Origin: Scleromitrula shiraiana
Lineage: Eukaryota > Ascomycota > Leotiomycetes > Helotiales > Sclerotiniaceae
Direction of reading: 5' to 3'
Length of the DNA: 64,000 nt
NCBI GenBank assembly: GCA_028455995.1
Contig: JABELC010000010.1
Span: 1-64,000, forward strand
Shown here in pieces: positions 19,721 through 29,795 of the stretch. The notes beneath the pieces are model-generated. The model saw only the letters and a list, made by a program, of their open reading frames with translations, was not told the DNA's origin and searched no databases. The position numbers and the translations under genes are program-made. Position 1 is the first letter of the stretch, and each line of letters begins with the position of its first letter.

Positions 19721-21162
19721 ATGCCAACCCTTAGAAATTCAACCACAATTGCAATCACGACCTCCTCAAATTTCTCCAATTCTTTCCTTTTTCCTCCTCT
19801 CTCCCCTTCCTCCCCCTTCTCAATGTCATTCCCATCCCCTCCATCTCTAACTACATCTCTCCACCAATCCCTCCTCTCCATCTCCCAAAACCCATATCCC
19901 TACATTCCCAACCCACCATCCTGTCCACGCCGAGCGTCCGTCGCTTTAATACTCCGAATTCGTCCTTCCCGAGATAATTCACCACCTTCCGCTCCGCAAG
20001 TCTTCCCTTATCCAGAACCTCCTACAGACGCTAGACTTGCAGACTTCTTCGGTCAATCTTGGGTTCAGAAAGGCGATCCCGAATTATTATTCATTAAACG
20101 GGCGGCGAGAGAAGGTGATCGTTGGACTTCTCATGTGGCATTACCTGGAGGGAAGAGGGATCCGGGTGATAGAAATGATAGAGATGTGGCTATAAGGGAA
20201 ACGAGTGAGGAGATTGGGTTAGATTTGAGAGGGGAGAGATGTATTTCAGTTGGAAACTTGCCGGAGAGGGTGGTTAGCACTAGTTGGGGCAAAGTACCGT
20301 AAGTTTTCCCTTCTCTGGATAGATAATATGTTGGAAAACTAAATACTCATCATATGATAGGATAATGGTCCTATGTCCATTTCTTTTCTTATGGATCGAT
20401 CCCTCGTTTCCAACGCTCTCCCTTCAACCCACCGAAATAGCTTCCACACATTGGGTACCTCTCCGCATACTTCTCTCCCCCTCAGCCCGCACTTACGAAC
20501 ACGTCAACGTATCAGATCGATTTGCCAAACAGGGTGGCGTGGTATTAAAAACCATCTTGAGACCGATAATAGGGAAGATGAGATTTTCTGCCATAAAACT
20601 ACGACCTAGCGAATCGTTGTACTGTACTTCTACAAAGGAATATTTTGTCGAAGATGAAGATAATGGGATACCTAAGAAGAGTGTTTGGAGTAAAGCATAT
20701 ACGTGGATGACGGGAGGTGAAAAGGCCCAACCGGATAGGCCGCTATTACTATGGGGATTGACGTTGGGAATGGTGGCGGATTTCCTGGATCAATTACCGC
20801 CATATGATGCAGTAAAGATGTGGGAATATCCTACATTCACATCACCGGATATAAGGATTATCATAAACATTTTAACGCGAAATGTCAAAAAACGAAATGC
20901 GGAGAGGTTACGAGGACAAAATGGGATGGGTAATATAACAGCTATGGATGGGGAGACAACGGCGGCTCCGGTGGAGGTCAAAGGGAAAAATCTTACGAGA
21001 GAATATGCTGTTGGAGTTATGTTGGAGGGCTACTATGATTTAATGAAAAGGGGAGTTTGGATTGGGGCGGGTATAAGGTTACTTTCAACGCTGGCGTTGA
21101 TTCTTTGGATTATTAGATGGTGGAGGTGGAGAAGATGTAGACGATTGAAACGATTGAAATGA
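19721..21162 (+). CDS. Nudix hydrolase (coenzyme A diphosphatase-like) with C-terminal membrane anchor
   Basis: A 459-residue protein. Exons are 19721-20298 and 20361-21162; the 62-bp intron 20299-20360 has a GTAAGT donor and TAG acceptor. The Nudix box lies at about 143-168: LPGGKRDPGD...RETSEEIGLDL. The preceding LLFIKRAAREGDRWTSHVALP resembles the LLTxR...GQVAFPGG block of CoA-type Nudix enzymes, which split dinucleoside or CoA pyrophosphate bonds. The glutamate of the GX5E element is replaced by Asp (Asp150), while the catalytic REXXEE core is intact. Residues about 425-450 (GIRLLSTLALILWIIRWW) form one membrane helix followed by a basic tail, suggesting tail-anchoring. The first 60 residues are Ser/Pro-rich. 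The true substrate is not determinable from sequence. Confidence 0.82.
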
Positions 21163-21741
21163 TGTCACGAAGCAAATATGTGATGAAGAAAAAATTCTAT
21201 CGATCATTTTTGTATTTTACGTTAAATGCTGAGCGCTTATTGTGTAACCATTGTGGCAAGCGCCAGGTCTATTTGGAAGTTTGATGGTTAAGTTATGTTA
21301 CTGTTCAACTATTTACATAATATCCATAAGATTTTGTCGTTGGTATCATGGATATCAGGATTTCTGAGGGAATTCACACTGCCACAGCCATGGTTTATTA
21401 CAACATTGGGTCACCAAGATGGAGTAAGAGAGATATGATAGAATTCGTCGCAGTCGCGATATAATCCAATCAAGAGTCAGTTGGATTACAAGAGACATTA
21501 CTCACTCTTACTCACTCTTACTCACTCTGACTCATATCCAACTTCAAATGTATATAAATATGTCCCGATGAGCCTCACTTCATGTACAGATTCTTTCCAG
21601 AAAAAAAAGTATACACAGTCTACAGACGCAGCCCCGAAAGATAGTACTTGAATAATCCGAGCCTTGTACAAGATCTATACACCAGAACTCAACATCTTCA
21701 ACATCCTTAATCCCCTACCCCAATAAAACAATCTCATCGTC
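21163..21741. other. Intergenic with short direct repeat and TATA box
   Basis: Three tandem copies of the 10-mer CTCACTCTTA (the last ending GA) occupy 21501-21530. A TATATAAATA box is at 21551-21560, 182 bases before the ATG of the next gene. Together these look like a promoter. No coding sequence was seen. Confidence 0.5.
21551..21560 (+). promoter_or_regulatory. TATA-like box upstream of the repeat protein gene
   Basis: TATATAAATA precedes an A-rich and CT-rich leader. It lies just downstream of three CTCACTCTTA direct repeats that could be factor-binding sites. Confidence 0.4.
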
Positions 21742-22386
21742 ATGGGCACATCCACCTCCAAAAAAGTAGGATCAGATCCAAAACCAAAATTAATCCCAAA
21801 ATTAATCCCAAAATCAAAATCAAAATCCGTCACTCAAGACGCTGCGCATAAAAATAAAAAATCGCAAACTAAAACATTCGAACTACCTGCATCAGAACAT
21901 TGCTCTGCATTAGAACGATCTTCTAATGCAAATGCAGAGCGATCTTCTAATGCAAATGCAGAGCGATCTTCTAATGCAAATGCAGAGCGATCTTCTAATG
22001 CAGATGCAGAGCGATCTTCTAATGCAGATGATAAGCAATCCGACCCTTTCAAGTATTTGACGGATGAGGTTCAGGAATTTATCAACGAGGGTGTTATAAG
22101 ATGGCATCACGAAAACAAGGAATGCAAAGATACAAATGACTCTCAAACTCAGGTTACTGACAAAACGCGAACAAAAATGCAAGCGAATTTTAAAGGAGAG
22201 GATGTTGTAATGTGGCGTGAATTCCAAGCCGGTGAACCCCATGAACAAGGTCGCAATCATGGTAGTCGCAGTCAATCCCGTAATAGCAGTCAATCCCGTA
22301 ATAGCAATCAATCCCGTAATAGCAATCGTAGTAGTAGTAGTAGCAGAGGTCGAAGTTCCGATCGTGGTCACAATCATCAAAAATAA
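21742..22386 (+). CDS. Low-complexity repeat protein with possible N-myristoylation site
   Basis: A 214-residue single-exon protein of unknown function. The N-terminus MGTSTSKK fits the MGxxxS N-myristoylation pattern, followed by a Lys/Pro-rich stretch. Residues 58-97 are five perfect-to-near-perfect copies of the octamer ERSSNANA/ERSSNADA, encoded by five tandem 24-bp units at 21913-22032. A short non-repetitive middle (KYLTDEVQEFINEGVIRWHH) could form a helix. The C-terminus is a Ser/Arg/Asn-rich tail with repeats of SRNSNQ. The DNA repeat suggests copy-number variation between strains. Membrane attachment through a lipid plus the basic patch is inferred only. Confidence 0.6.
   Translation: MGTSTSKKVGSDPKPKLIPKLIPKSKSKSVTQDAAHKNKKSQTKTFELPASEHCSALERSSNANAERSSNANAERSSNANAERSSNADAERSSNADDKQSDPFKYLTDEVQEFINEGVIRWHHENKECKDTNDSQTQVTDKTRTKMQANFKGEDVVMWREFQAGEPHEQGRNHGSRSQSRNSSQSRNSNQSRNSNRSSSSSRGRSSDRGHNHQK
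21913..22032 (+). repeat. Five tandem 24-bp coding repeats
   Basis: Each unit is GARCGATCTTCTAATGCARA plus four bases (TGCA, or TGAT in the last unit). The first three encode ERSSNANA, the next ERSSNADA and the last ERSSNADD. The units are in frame within the gene at 21742-22386. Confidence 0.9.
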
Positions 22387-23396
22387 ATAGACCAGTATTG
22401 TTTGAACAATATAAAGTTTTGATCTATTCAGATTAAATCAGATTAGTAGATACTAGTAGCTAATTAAAATAACAATAGACAATATATTATTATTCTCACT
22501 GGCAACTTGAATTTGTACTACTATTCTAGTTTTTTGATTTGGATTTGAATAACTTGAATGCACGTAAAAGTCTATTCCATAACTAAATAAAACATTCTTA
22601 TTAGTATCATATCTCTTCTGAATTTCTTCATCATGTCAACCCGAAACATTTATAATCACAGTACTCGAGTAAAATTTAGTAAAAATTAAATTGAAAAGAA
22701 CAATCAAACAATTCATTATCATCATTTTTAATTAATAAGCAATTATTGATATTGATTAACATCTACACCATGTTTCAGAAATAAATTCACTATCTCATAA
22801 TAACAATATACTAGTAGATTGCTATCATCATAGCACCATCCACAACTTCATCAAGGTAAAGTCCTATACTATACCAAACTCCTGATATTTAGTATCGATT
22901 CTCCAGTCATTGTCTAGAAATAACTACATCAAAATCAAATCGTAGATTCCAAGACATTAATGTAAAAATACATCAATGTAAGAGCGGCCCATTTTCGTCT
23001 TTAGAAATAACAAAGAATCTTTGTTTTACAACCAAATTCAAGCCTTAGTGCATTGAAAACTATAGTTGAATTATTAGCCCTTTTCCAAAATTTCACCTAT
23101 ATATGAGGGAAATCGTGAGAGAGCCTCCAGAATGTGTCCTAAATCAAAAGAATTTCATACCAACGCGGTGCGATAGATCTGAACGAATTATCAAGAACCT
23201 CAAAATATCTTATCAAAGCAACATCGAGTTCTTCTTCAACCATTTTTACACAGCTGATAAACCTTACAATGAGATACAAAAATACCCTTTTCCATGTACA
23301 ACCAATCTTACCAAAGTATGAAAATCTCATTTCACTGTCTGTTTTGAGTAAGCCAAGGAAAATAGCCATAATAAACTCTTAACATAGTAACTCTTG
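22387..23396. other. Intergenic, AT-rich
   Basis: A very AT-rich flank between the repeat protein and the NLR pseudogene. A short imperfect palindrome (ACATTAATGTAAAAATACAT-like) occurs near 22950-22980. No coding or RNA feature was recognised. Confidence 0.45.
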
Positions 23397-25326
23397 CTAA
23401 TTATTGCCTTTTGTCTTCCATAAGTTATGGAAATACTCTTCTGCCCTCAGATGTATAAACCGAACAATACCAGATTCAACCTCTAAGAAATTATCACAGC
23501 AACTTTGAAGGTTCGATCTCATCCTCCAAGATATCCTTTCCACTTCCACGGAGTTCAAAATAGTTTGAGAATGTGCGGCGGCTTTCATCAATCCATTATT
23601 GGTAAAGTAACAGTGGAGAAGCGATAACCCTTTGCCTCTAAATAAAACTTGTTTTGATCTCCAACAGATATATATATATTTCATCGCATCATCAAGCGTT
23701 CCATTGCTTGTAATCTTTCGCATCATCAAATCATATAACGAGGTAAGCGAATTTGGAGCATTTTCTAAGTACTGGATTAGTTGGTCAACATTCTGATCTC
23801 TTTCAGTATGCGAGGATAGTTCTTTGACTATTAGTTTTACCCATATGAAAGCACCGCATGATCTTTCCTCTATCAAATCGATAAGTTCAGACGTAGAACC
23901 CCTAAAGTTCCATTCACAAGCTTGAATAACTTCTATCAACGTATCATGGGTGTACCTTTCTATATCGGATCTAGTCTTCTCCTGAAATTTGAAGCCAGGG
24001 TTATGTTTCAACCTATGATTGAAAATAACCTCAGAACGACCAGCAGCACAAATCTTAAGTTTAAGTTTTTTGCATTGGAAGGCACGAGTGAGATACTTTA
24101 AAGCTATAAGAGGTGAAAGTCAAAATGTGATGAATCCAAGGATTAAAGTCAGGAAGGGTAGATTCTTCGAGCAAAGCAGAACGCTTCAAAGGACCTCGTG
24201 GGTAACAACTAATCAACTTACAATTGACTAACTTTGGTAGATCACCAGAGGACTTGTCTAGTTCATCGACAAATAAAAAACAAGTTCCATAAATCATATC
24301 CTGTTTAGATATTTCTACCAGGCTGGCTTCATCCCAAATATATTCTATGGACGTAGCTGACTATCGTCTTGAGTAAATGCCTTGCAACAATTCAATGAAC
24401 ATCCGATTGGCATTGCAAAGCTGATAAAGAACACTATTTAAGAAATCAATAATTGCCGATTCATTCGATCGTTCATTACCAAAAAAGAAGTGATAAGCTT
24501 GCTTGTCTTTCTGCCATGAGTTCTCCATCATCCCGGGTAGCGTTGTGCGGATATATTCTATGATGGTATATTTCCCCGCCCCAGGCTTACCATTGATCCA
24601 GAAGATGAGATCATCTTCAGAGGTATCTGCATTATTTTGCAGCCAGTTCAGAAGAGCTGTATCTCCATGATGTTCATCCCGCCATATCCATTCACAAGTA
24701 TTTGGATGCGGTTGTTTAATTTCATCTGCCTTGGTGCTTCAAACTTTGATGTGAAGACTAGCGAGAAATTGATCTATCGCAGATACAGTTAGTAAAACAT
24801 TTTTCTCTGATTTGCAAGATTCTAACAATGAATACACCATACCTTGCAGTGTTAAAGCGTTGTCTCTGGCCAAATTTATGTTCTTCTCTTCTGGAAACAC
24901 AAAATAACTTGATAGCAGACTAATATCATTCAAAGTGTTACTGCTCAAAGATTCCACTTGAGCTCCTTTTCTCGTCGCGCGGGTGGCTTTCCAATATCGA
25001 GAAGTCTTGGAGTCATGCTGATTTTGAACGTATTTATCAAAAAGTTGATTGAGCTCAACTACTCGAACCTTGCATGACTCAAACGTAGCTTTAAGTGCCT
25101 TACAAGTATCCAAATCGACATCGGGTCTGCTAACACACCGTTCTAAATCGCGTAGTTGGTTAGAGATGAGGGGTAATCTTGCGACCACTTCTCTGAACGA
25201 CTGTAGAAGACCGCTCACGTCTTGAGCGGCATCGTATACTTTTATTGTGGCATCGATGATGGCAATGAGGGAAGAGATAATACCAAGCACAAGACTAATC
25301 AATAGTCTATCGATTACTTCTTGCAT
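23397..25326 (-). pseudogene. SesA-P-loop NTPase (NLR-like) gene, inactivated
   Basis: The N-terminus (25326-24742) reads LGIISSLIAIIDATIKVYDA and later SFREVVARLPLISNQL, the SesA-type domain found on fungal NOD-like receptors linked to heterokaryon incompatibility. After an in-frame TGA (24739-24741) the same frame continues with WRDEHHGDTALLNW and the Walker A motif INGKPGAGKYT. An in-frame TAG follows (24361-24363), then LFVDELDKSSGD in the Walker B position. The frame then shifts near 24080, and the remaining STAND region continues as LKICAAGRSEVIF through IRFIHLRAEEYFHNL-like sequence to 23397. No C-terminal repeat domain follows. Intact relatives trigger regulated cell death on ligand recognition. 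Two stops and a frameshift make this copy non-functional as it stands. Confidence 0.78.
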
Positions 25327-25909
25327 TTAAGGAAATATTATCGTGTAATTAGCATCCTGTATATTTTGCTTATCCACCAGGCTGACAATAATCCCACCAA
25401 TACGACCTATAGTGTAACCTTGAAATCTTCAGGTGACGATACTTGCCGGACTGTAACAGAAGAAAGTTCATGCTACATATCGTCTGTATCCAAAATCAAC
25501 TTTTGCGGCAACAAAGTTTAAAATTGCATTTTTCATGATATCATTCAGTAAATTGCAATTAAGGAAAATAGGTAGTAACTTGTTGGTAAGGTTGTAGATC
25601 CAGACAGACAGTCTGTGCATGACTTTTATCAATTGATATAATTGATATGATGCTAATTTGAGTTGATTGTTAACAAGTTGTACTTGATCAATGATGGTCC
25701 ATTGTAAATTGGATGAACTTCAACAAATCCACTCAGGATTGATTATTAAATATCGCAAGAACGGTTCTAGGAGATAAATGATAATTAATATCATAAATTT
25801 CTTTAACTGCTCCACTGAAACAACATGCAAGGACAACTCAAAGTTCCTCAAACCGGCGATTCTCTACCAAAGGCGACCTAGCTCGACTCCCCGCCCTACT
25901 ACGATTCAT
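25327..25909. other. Intergenic, no gene recognised
   Basis: Upstream flank of the NLR pseudogene and downstream flank of the ankyrin gene. It is AT-rich with a short repeat of TTGATATAATTGATATGATG character. No coding sequence was recognised. Confidence 0.5.
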
Positions 25910-26941
25910 TTACCTTGAATGCCGTGGAACTCCAACCATAGGAGAACTAGTTCTACTACGATTCAGCTCCCTAGAATGTCGGTGATTATCCATCGCAGGA
26001 GAACGTGTTCTGCTAACATGTCTGCTATGCGACCTGACAGGACTCAACAATCGTTTCACACGATCTCCGCCTCTTAAAAATCCAGCTATATCCTTGGGCG
26101 TTCTACCTTCCTTATCTCTAACTCTTGGATCTGCACCCGCATCCAATAGCAATCTTACAATATCCTCTTTCACTGCCCCACTTACCCCCTCGATAAAATC
26201 CACACCGGCAACAGCCCGATGCAAAGAACATCTTCCCCTATTATCCCTAGCCCTCACATTGGCATCACTCTTAAGTAAGACCTTCACTGCCTCAACACAA
26301 TCATGTCTGCAAGCTAACAACAGTGCCGTCGACCCTTTAAGATCTCTCGCTTCAATATCCGCCCCTTTCTCCAATAAAAACATAATCGTATGCGGATGAC
26401 CATATCTAGCTGCCAATAAAAGTGGTGTATTCCCCTCATTATCTCTGGCCTCCAAGTCCGCACCATACTCCACCAAAACCTTCATGATAGGAAGATCTCC
26501 AGTCCTCGCAACAATATGCATCACCACCTCTCCATTCTTCATTTCCATGGACGTATCAGCCCCAGCATCCAACAATAACTCAGTCGTCTTGATATGTCGA
26601 GTTTGTACCGCCGCAATAAGTGGTGTAATATCAGATGACCAAACGTTAACGTCCGTTTTCTTCACAATTTCCCTCTGTCGAGAATGCGATGATCGGGATC
26701 TTGGTCGTTGAGGTGGTTCGATCAAAATGTCCAAGACTTCTAATTTTCCCGCGTTGGCGGCAGCTACAAGTGCGGGAGCTAGATGTATTCGATCATCTTG
26801 TGATAAGATTCGTCTCACTGTATCTACATCTCCTTTTGATGCAGCGCTGACTAGTGTGGTTGAGGGACTAGTTGAGCGTTTGGAGAGGTAGTCAGTTGCT
26901 TCTCGGATGGCGATCGGGGCGAGAGTTTTGATTATATCCAT
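25910..26941 (-). CDS. Ankyrin-repeat protein
   Basis: A 343-residue single-exon protein. Six to seven ankyrin repeats occupy about residues 28-300. Clear ones include TPLIAAVQTRHIKTTELLLD, GNTPLLLAARYGHPHTIMFL, STALLLACRHDCVEAVKVLL and a last copy ending LLLDAGADPRVRD with GRTPKDIAG. An Arg/Ser-rich insertion (RPRSRSSHSRQREIV) interrupts the second repeat. The C-terminal 40 residues are rich in RSHSRH/RTRSP and probably disordered. There is no signal peptide, membrane segment or enzymatic domain. Ankyrin proteins act as protein-binding scaffolds; the partner is unknown. It lies 583 bases upstream of, and on the same strand as, the NLR pseudogene, with no sign that the two were once one gene. 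Confidence 0.85.
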   Translation of the reverse strand: MDIIKTLAPIAIREATDYLSKRSTSPSTTLVSAASKGDVDTVRRILSQDDRIHLAPALVAAANAGKLEVLDILIEPPQRPRSRSSHSRQREIVKKTDVNVWSSDITPLIAAVQTRHIKTTELLLDAGADTSMEMKNGEVVMHIVARTGDLPIMKVLVEYGADLEARDNEGNTPLLLAARYGHPHTIMFLLEKGADIEARDLKGSTALLLACRHDCVEAVKVLLKSDANVRARDNRGRCSLHRAVAGVDFIEGVSGAVKEDIVRLLLDAGADPRVRDKEGRTPKDIAGFLRGGDRVKRLLSPVRSHSRHVSRTRSPAMDNHRHSRELNRSRTSSPMVGVPRHSR

Positions 26942-26973
26942 TGTTTTGATATCGATTAGTTACAATGTGAGAG

Positions 26974-27159
26974 TTAAGTAGTAACAAATGGATTGCGGGG
27001 AATTTCTGAGGGTAATATATCTGCTGCAATGACTTCGTTCTTGGAAGCGTACGCCACATCCGCCCAGCTTTTTCCTGATTGGCTCACACTAGATGTATTT
27101 CCAGGTTTGGGGAAATCATCCCTTCTACTTGGAAAACATCTGACTTCAGCCTTGATCAT
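26974..27159 (-). CDS. Possible small protein, 61 residues
   Basis: An ATG-started frame reads MIKAEVRCFPSRRDDFPKPG, then NTSSVSQSGKSWADVAYASK and a C-terminus IPRNPFVTT. Composition is protein-like, without low complexity. It lies 32 bases upstream of the ankyrin gene start on the same strand, so it could be an upstream ORF, a 5' exon or a relic. No family was recognised. Confidence 0.3.
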   Translation of the reverse strand: MIKAEVRCFPSRRDDFPKPGNTSSVSQSGKSWADVAYASKNEVIAADILPSEIPRNPFVTT

Positions 27160-27554
27160 ACGATAATTCACTGTTTCGGAAATCTCCAATCTTCAATCTT
27201 ATTGTTGTGGCTTTGATTGGTCGGCTGACTTGCCGGTTGTACTATCAGGTGACTATTACATGCAGCGGTTTCTTGTGTAACACAAATGGGCGCAGCTTAC
27301 AGCCTTACTCATTTTCCACTTCCACGGAGAGTGGTTGAGTTCAAGTTATCATATCCTCTATCGTTGTTTTCTTCGCCAAAGATATGATAGGTGAGGACCA
27401 AATCAAGTCTATCTTGGATTCGGAATCTCTCTCTTTTCAGCAAGTTGGCGAGTTTGAACAATTATGTAGTCGTAGTTAAAGCAATACGATCGAGGTTCTT
27501 GGTTGCTTAATCAAAAACTAAATAACAAAATGAAATTATGTTATGAACAACATG
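27160..27554. other. Intergenic, no gene recognised
   Basis: The stretch lies between the small ORF and the oxidoreductase gene. No coding or RNA feature was seen. Confidence 0.5.
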
Positions 27555-28577
27555 CTACTCCCTAATCTTAATGATAACTTTTCCCTTCGCATGACCTCCC
27601 TCCACGATATCGAAAGCTTTCGCATAATCCTCCATCTTCCAAACACTATCTACAACAGCCTTAACCTTCCCAGCCTCAACCAACTTGGCCACTTCAGCCA
27701 ACTGCCACCCATCACACTCCATAACAAAGAATAATGCCTCAACTCCCTCATTAACTCCTTCCTTTGGTCTCCTATTCTCGGGTGGTTCCCTAATACTAAC
27801 CAACTTCCCACCCTTTTTCAAAACTTTCCAACTCTGTTCCAAACTCTTCCCACCCAACATATCAATCACCAAATCAACCTTTTTATCCTCCTCCCTCCCA
27901 AACTCCTCAATACTAGTCTTCCTATAATCAATCACCTCATCACACCCCAGCTGTTCCACAAACCACACATTACTAGTTCCACAAACCCCAACTACACTCC
28001 CCACCCCGGCCGCTTTCGCAAACTGCACCAACATAACCCCGACACCCCCACTAGCCGCATCAATCAAAACCCTCTTATTCCTATTCACACCCCCCTCCCC
28101 CTCAAAACTAGGAATTAACCCCCCATGAACAAAAAGCGCCTGCCACGCCGTAAAAGCGCTCAAAGGAATACTAGCCGCATCATCCCAACTTATCCCCTTC
28201 GGCATAAGAGCCAACTCCTCCGTCAGCGCAACACTATATTCTCTTGCGTTGCCGGGACGAGTAGCAGGAGTTCTCGTCCATACTTTGGAGCCGGGTGGGA
28301 AGGGTGAGTTGGGTGGTGCGAGGACTACGGTGCCGGAGAGGTCGTAGCAGGGGACTTGGAGTTTGGAGGAGGGGATTAGTTGGGGAAAATTGGCGGCCCA
28401 GACTAGTTCGCCGGCGCAGGGAGAGGTGGATTGGATGCGAATTAGATGTTCGTCGGGGTTAGAGAGGGTGGGGATTGGGAGGTCGGTGAGGATTATGTCG
28501 AGCTTGTGGATATCAGGTTGGAGGAGGGATTTGATTGTTTTTGGGAGATTGGTAGTGGAGGACACTGAGTCGGTCAT
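27555..28577 (-). CDS. Zinc-independent MDR oxidoreductase (quinone oxidoreductase-like)
   Basis: A 340-residue single-exon member of the medium-chain dehydrogenase/reductase superfamily. The N-terminal GroES-like domain includes PCYDLSGTVVLAPPNSPFPP and GSKVWTR. The NADPH-binding Rossmann motif is DAASGGVGVMLVQFAKAAG at about 175-193, followed by VVGVCGTSNVWFVEQLGCDE and a C-terminal KGKVIIKI. The zinc ligands of alcohol dehydrogenases are absent, placing it with the quinone oxidoreductase/RTN4IP1-type branch, which reduces quinones or enones with NADPH. Closeness to a secondary-metabolite trans-enoyl reductase cannot be excluded, but no cluster surrounds it. It looks cytosolic. Length and both domains are complete. 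Confidence 0.87.
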   Translation of the reverse strand: MTDSVSSTTNLPKTIKSLLQPDIHKLDIILTDLPIPTLSNPDEHLIRIQSTSPCAGELVWAANFPQLIPSSKLQVPCYDLSGTVVLAPPNSPFPPGSKVWTRTPATRPGNAREYSVALTEELALMPKGISWDDAASIPLSAFTAWQALFVHGGLIPSFEGEGGVNRNKRVLIDAASGGVGVMLVQFAKAAGVGSVVGVCGTSNVWFVEQLGCDEVIDYRKTSIEEFGREEDKKVDLVIDMLGGKSLEQSWKVLKKGGKLVSIREPPENRRPKEGVNEGVEALFFVMECDGWQLAEVAKLVEAGKVKAVVDSVWKMEDYAKAFDIVEGGHAKGKVIIKIRE

Positions 28578-29795
28578 TTTGATTGGAATGTCTTCCGATA
28601 TTCGTTTGTTTTGAAGCGTAGTTGAACAGATGGATCGTGGAAATTATCGTCAACAAATTATGGAATCTGCCGTTCTTGTAGTCACAATTAGCAAAGATAA
28701 AATAATAGTCTTAACGATCTTCTCTTACCTTCTTATATATTCACCATCTCGATCTCTTTATCACATTTTACCCCTCCCTCCAATTGCCCCTCATCACATT
28801 CCTCTCCATTCCTTCCATCACCACAAAGCAGCCACCATCGCAAACCTTTCGTTCGTTTAATCATTCATTATTCATCAAACCCGAAGAATTCTCAACTTCT
28901 GTTTTCGCACAGCCAAGAAGAGCATTTCATTTGTGTTTTCCAAAGCCAAGTAAACGATACTGCAGTTGGTGGTGTATGTTGCTTATGCAAACCCCGCCAT
29001 TCCCCACGGAATCGGCTACTATGATGCCCGCGACAAGGGCTAAGATCGGCGAAGTTGTGGTTATTAATAGCCTATAGTTATGTAGTATTAGTCATGAATT
29101 ATGGCAACAGTCACATTTAGACATTCAACTGTCAGTTTCATAGTACTGTACTATACATACTCTCTTCTACCAGAGAATGGAAATGTTGAGAAAGCTTGAA
29201 CATCCCAATCCAATGCACCACATCAAACCTTCTATTTCATTTTCTCCTTGAACTCAAATCTTCATAGGGTTTAGAAAATTCAATTCACGTGCCCGCCCCG
29301 CTCCCCTTTTCACATCTCCCATCCCAACCAATTTACCCCAAATCCCTAATGGACTGGCCCTCCAGCCTATTCATAATTGACATGACAGCAACTTGAGTTG
29401 ACTATCACCTAATACGGAGGGGGAATATGGAATAAAGGGTTGAGATCAAGAGAAATATTTTTATTCTATTCTCTGAACTTATCTGAGTTTATTAATTCAA
29501 GGTTTGAATTGACTTATTGACATAGAAAAGTTGAGTTTACAGACATGAATTGACAGTACAACTTGAGTTTACCGTCAATCCATATCCCTACTACATACTA
29601 AATACTACATGATACTACAAAAGGTATTCAATCACCATCCAATCCAATCCAATCCAGTCCAATTCCCATCACCAGCTGATTCACTCGCTCATAATTCGAT
29701 CCTGAATCGTGCGTGCTATCCTCCTCCCCTCAATCAATCTATCTATCCATCTATCCATCCCCAATGCAAATTCAAAAGAAAGCCCCCCACCCCAC
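28578..29795. other. Intergenic, no gene recognised
   Basis: Upstream flank of the oxidoreductase and downstream flank of the TFIIIC gene. It is CT-rich between 28730 and 28870, like a promoter. A frame at 28784-29077 lacks any recognisable feature. From 29380 to 29600 several variants of TTGAGTTTA/TTGAATTGAC recur without clear periodicity. No RNA gene was seen. Confidence 0.45.
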
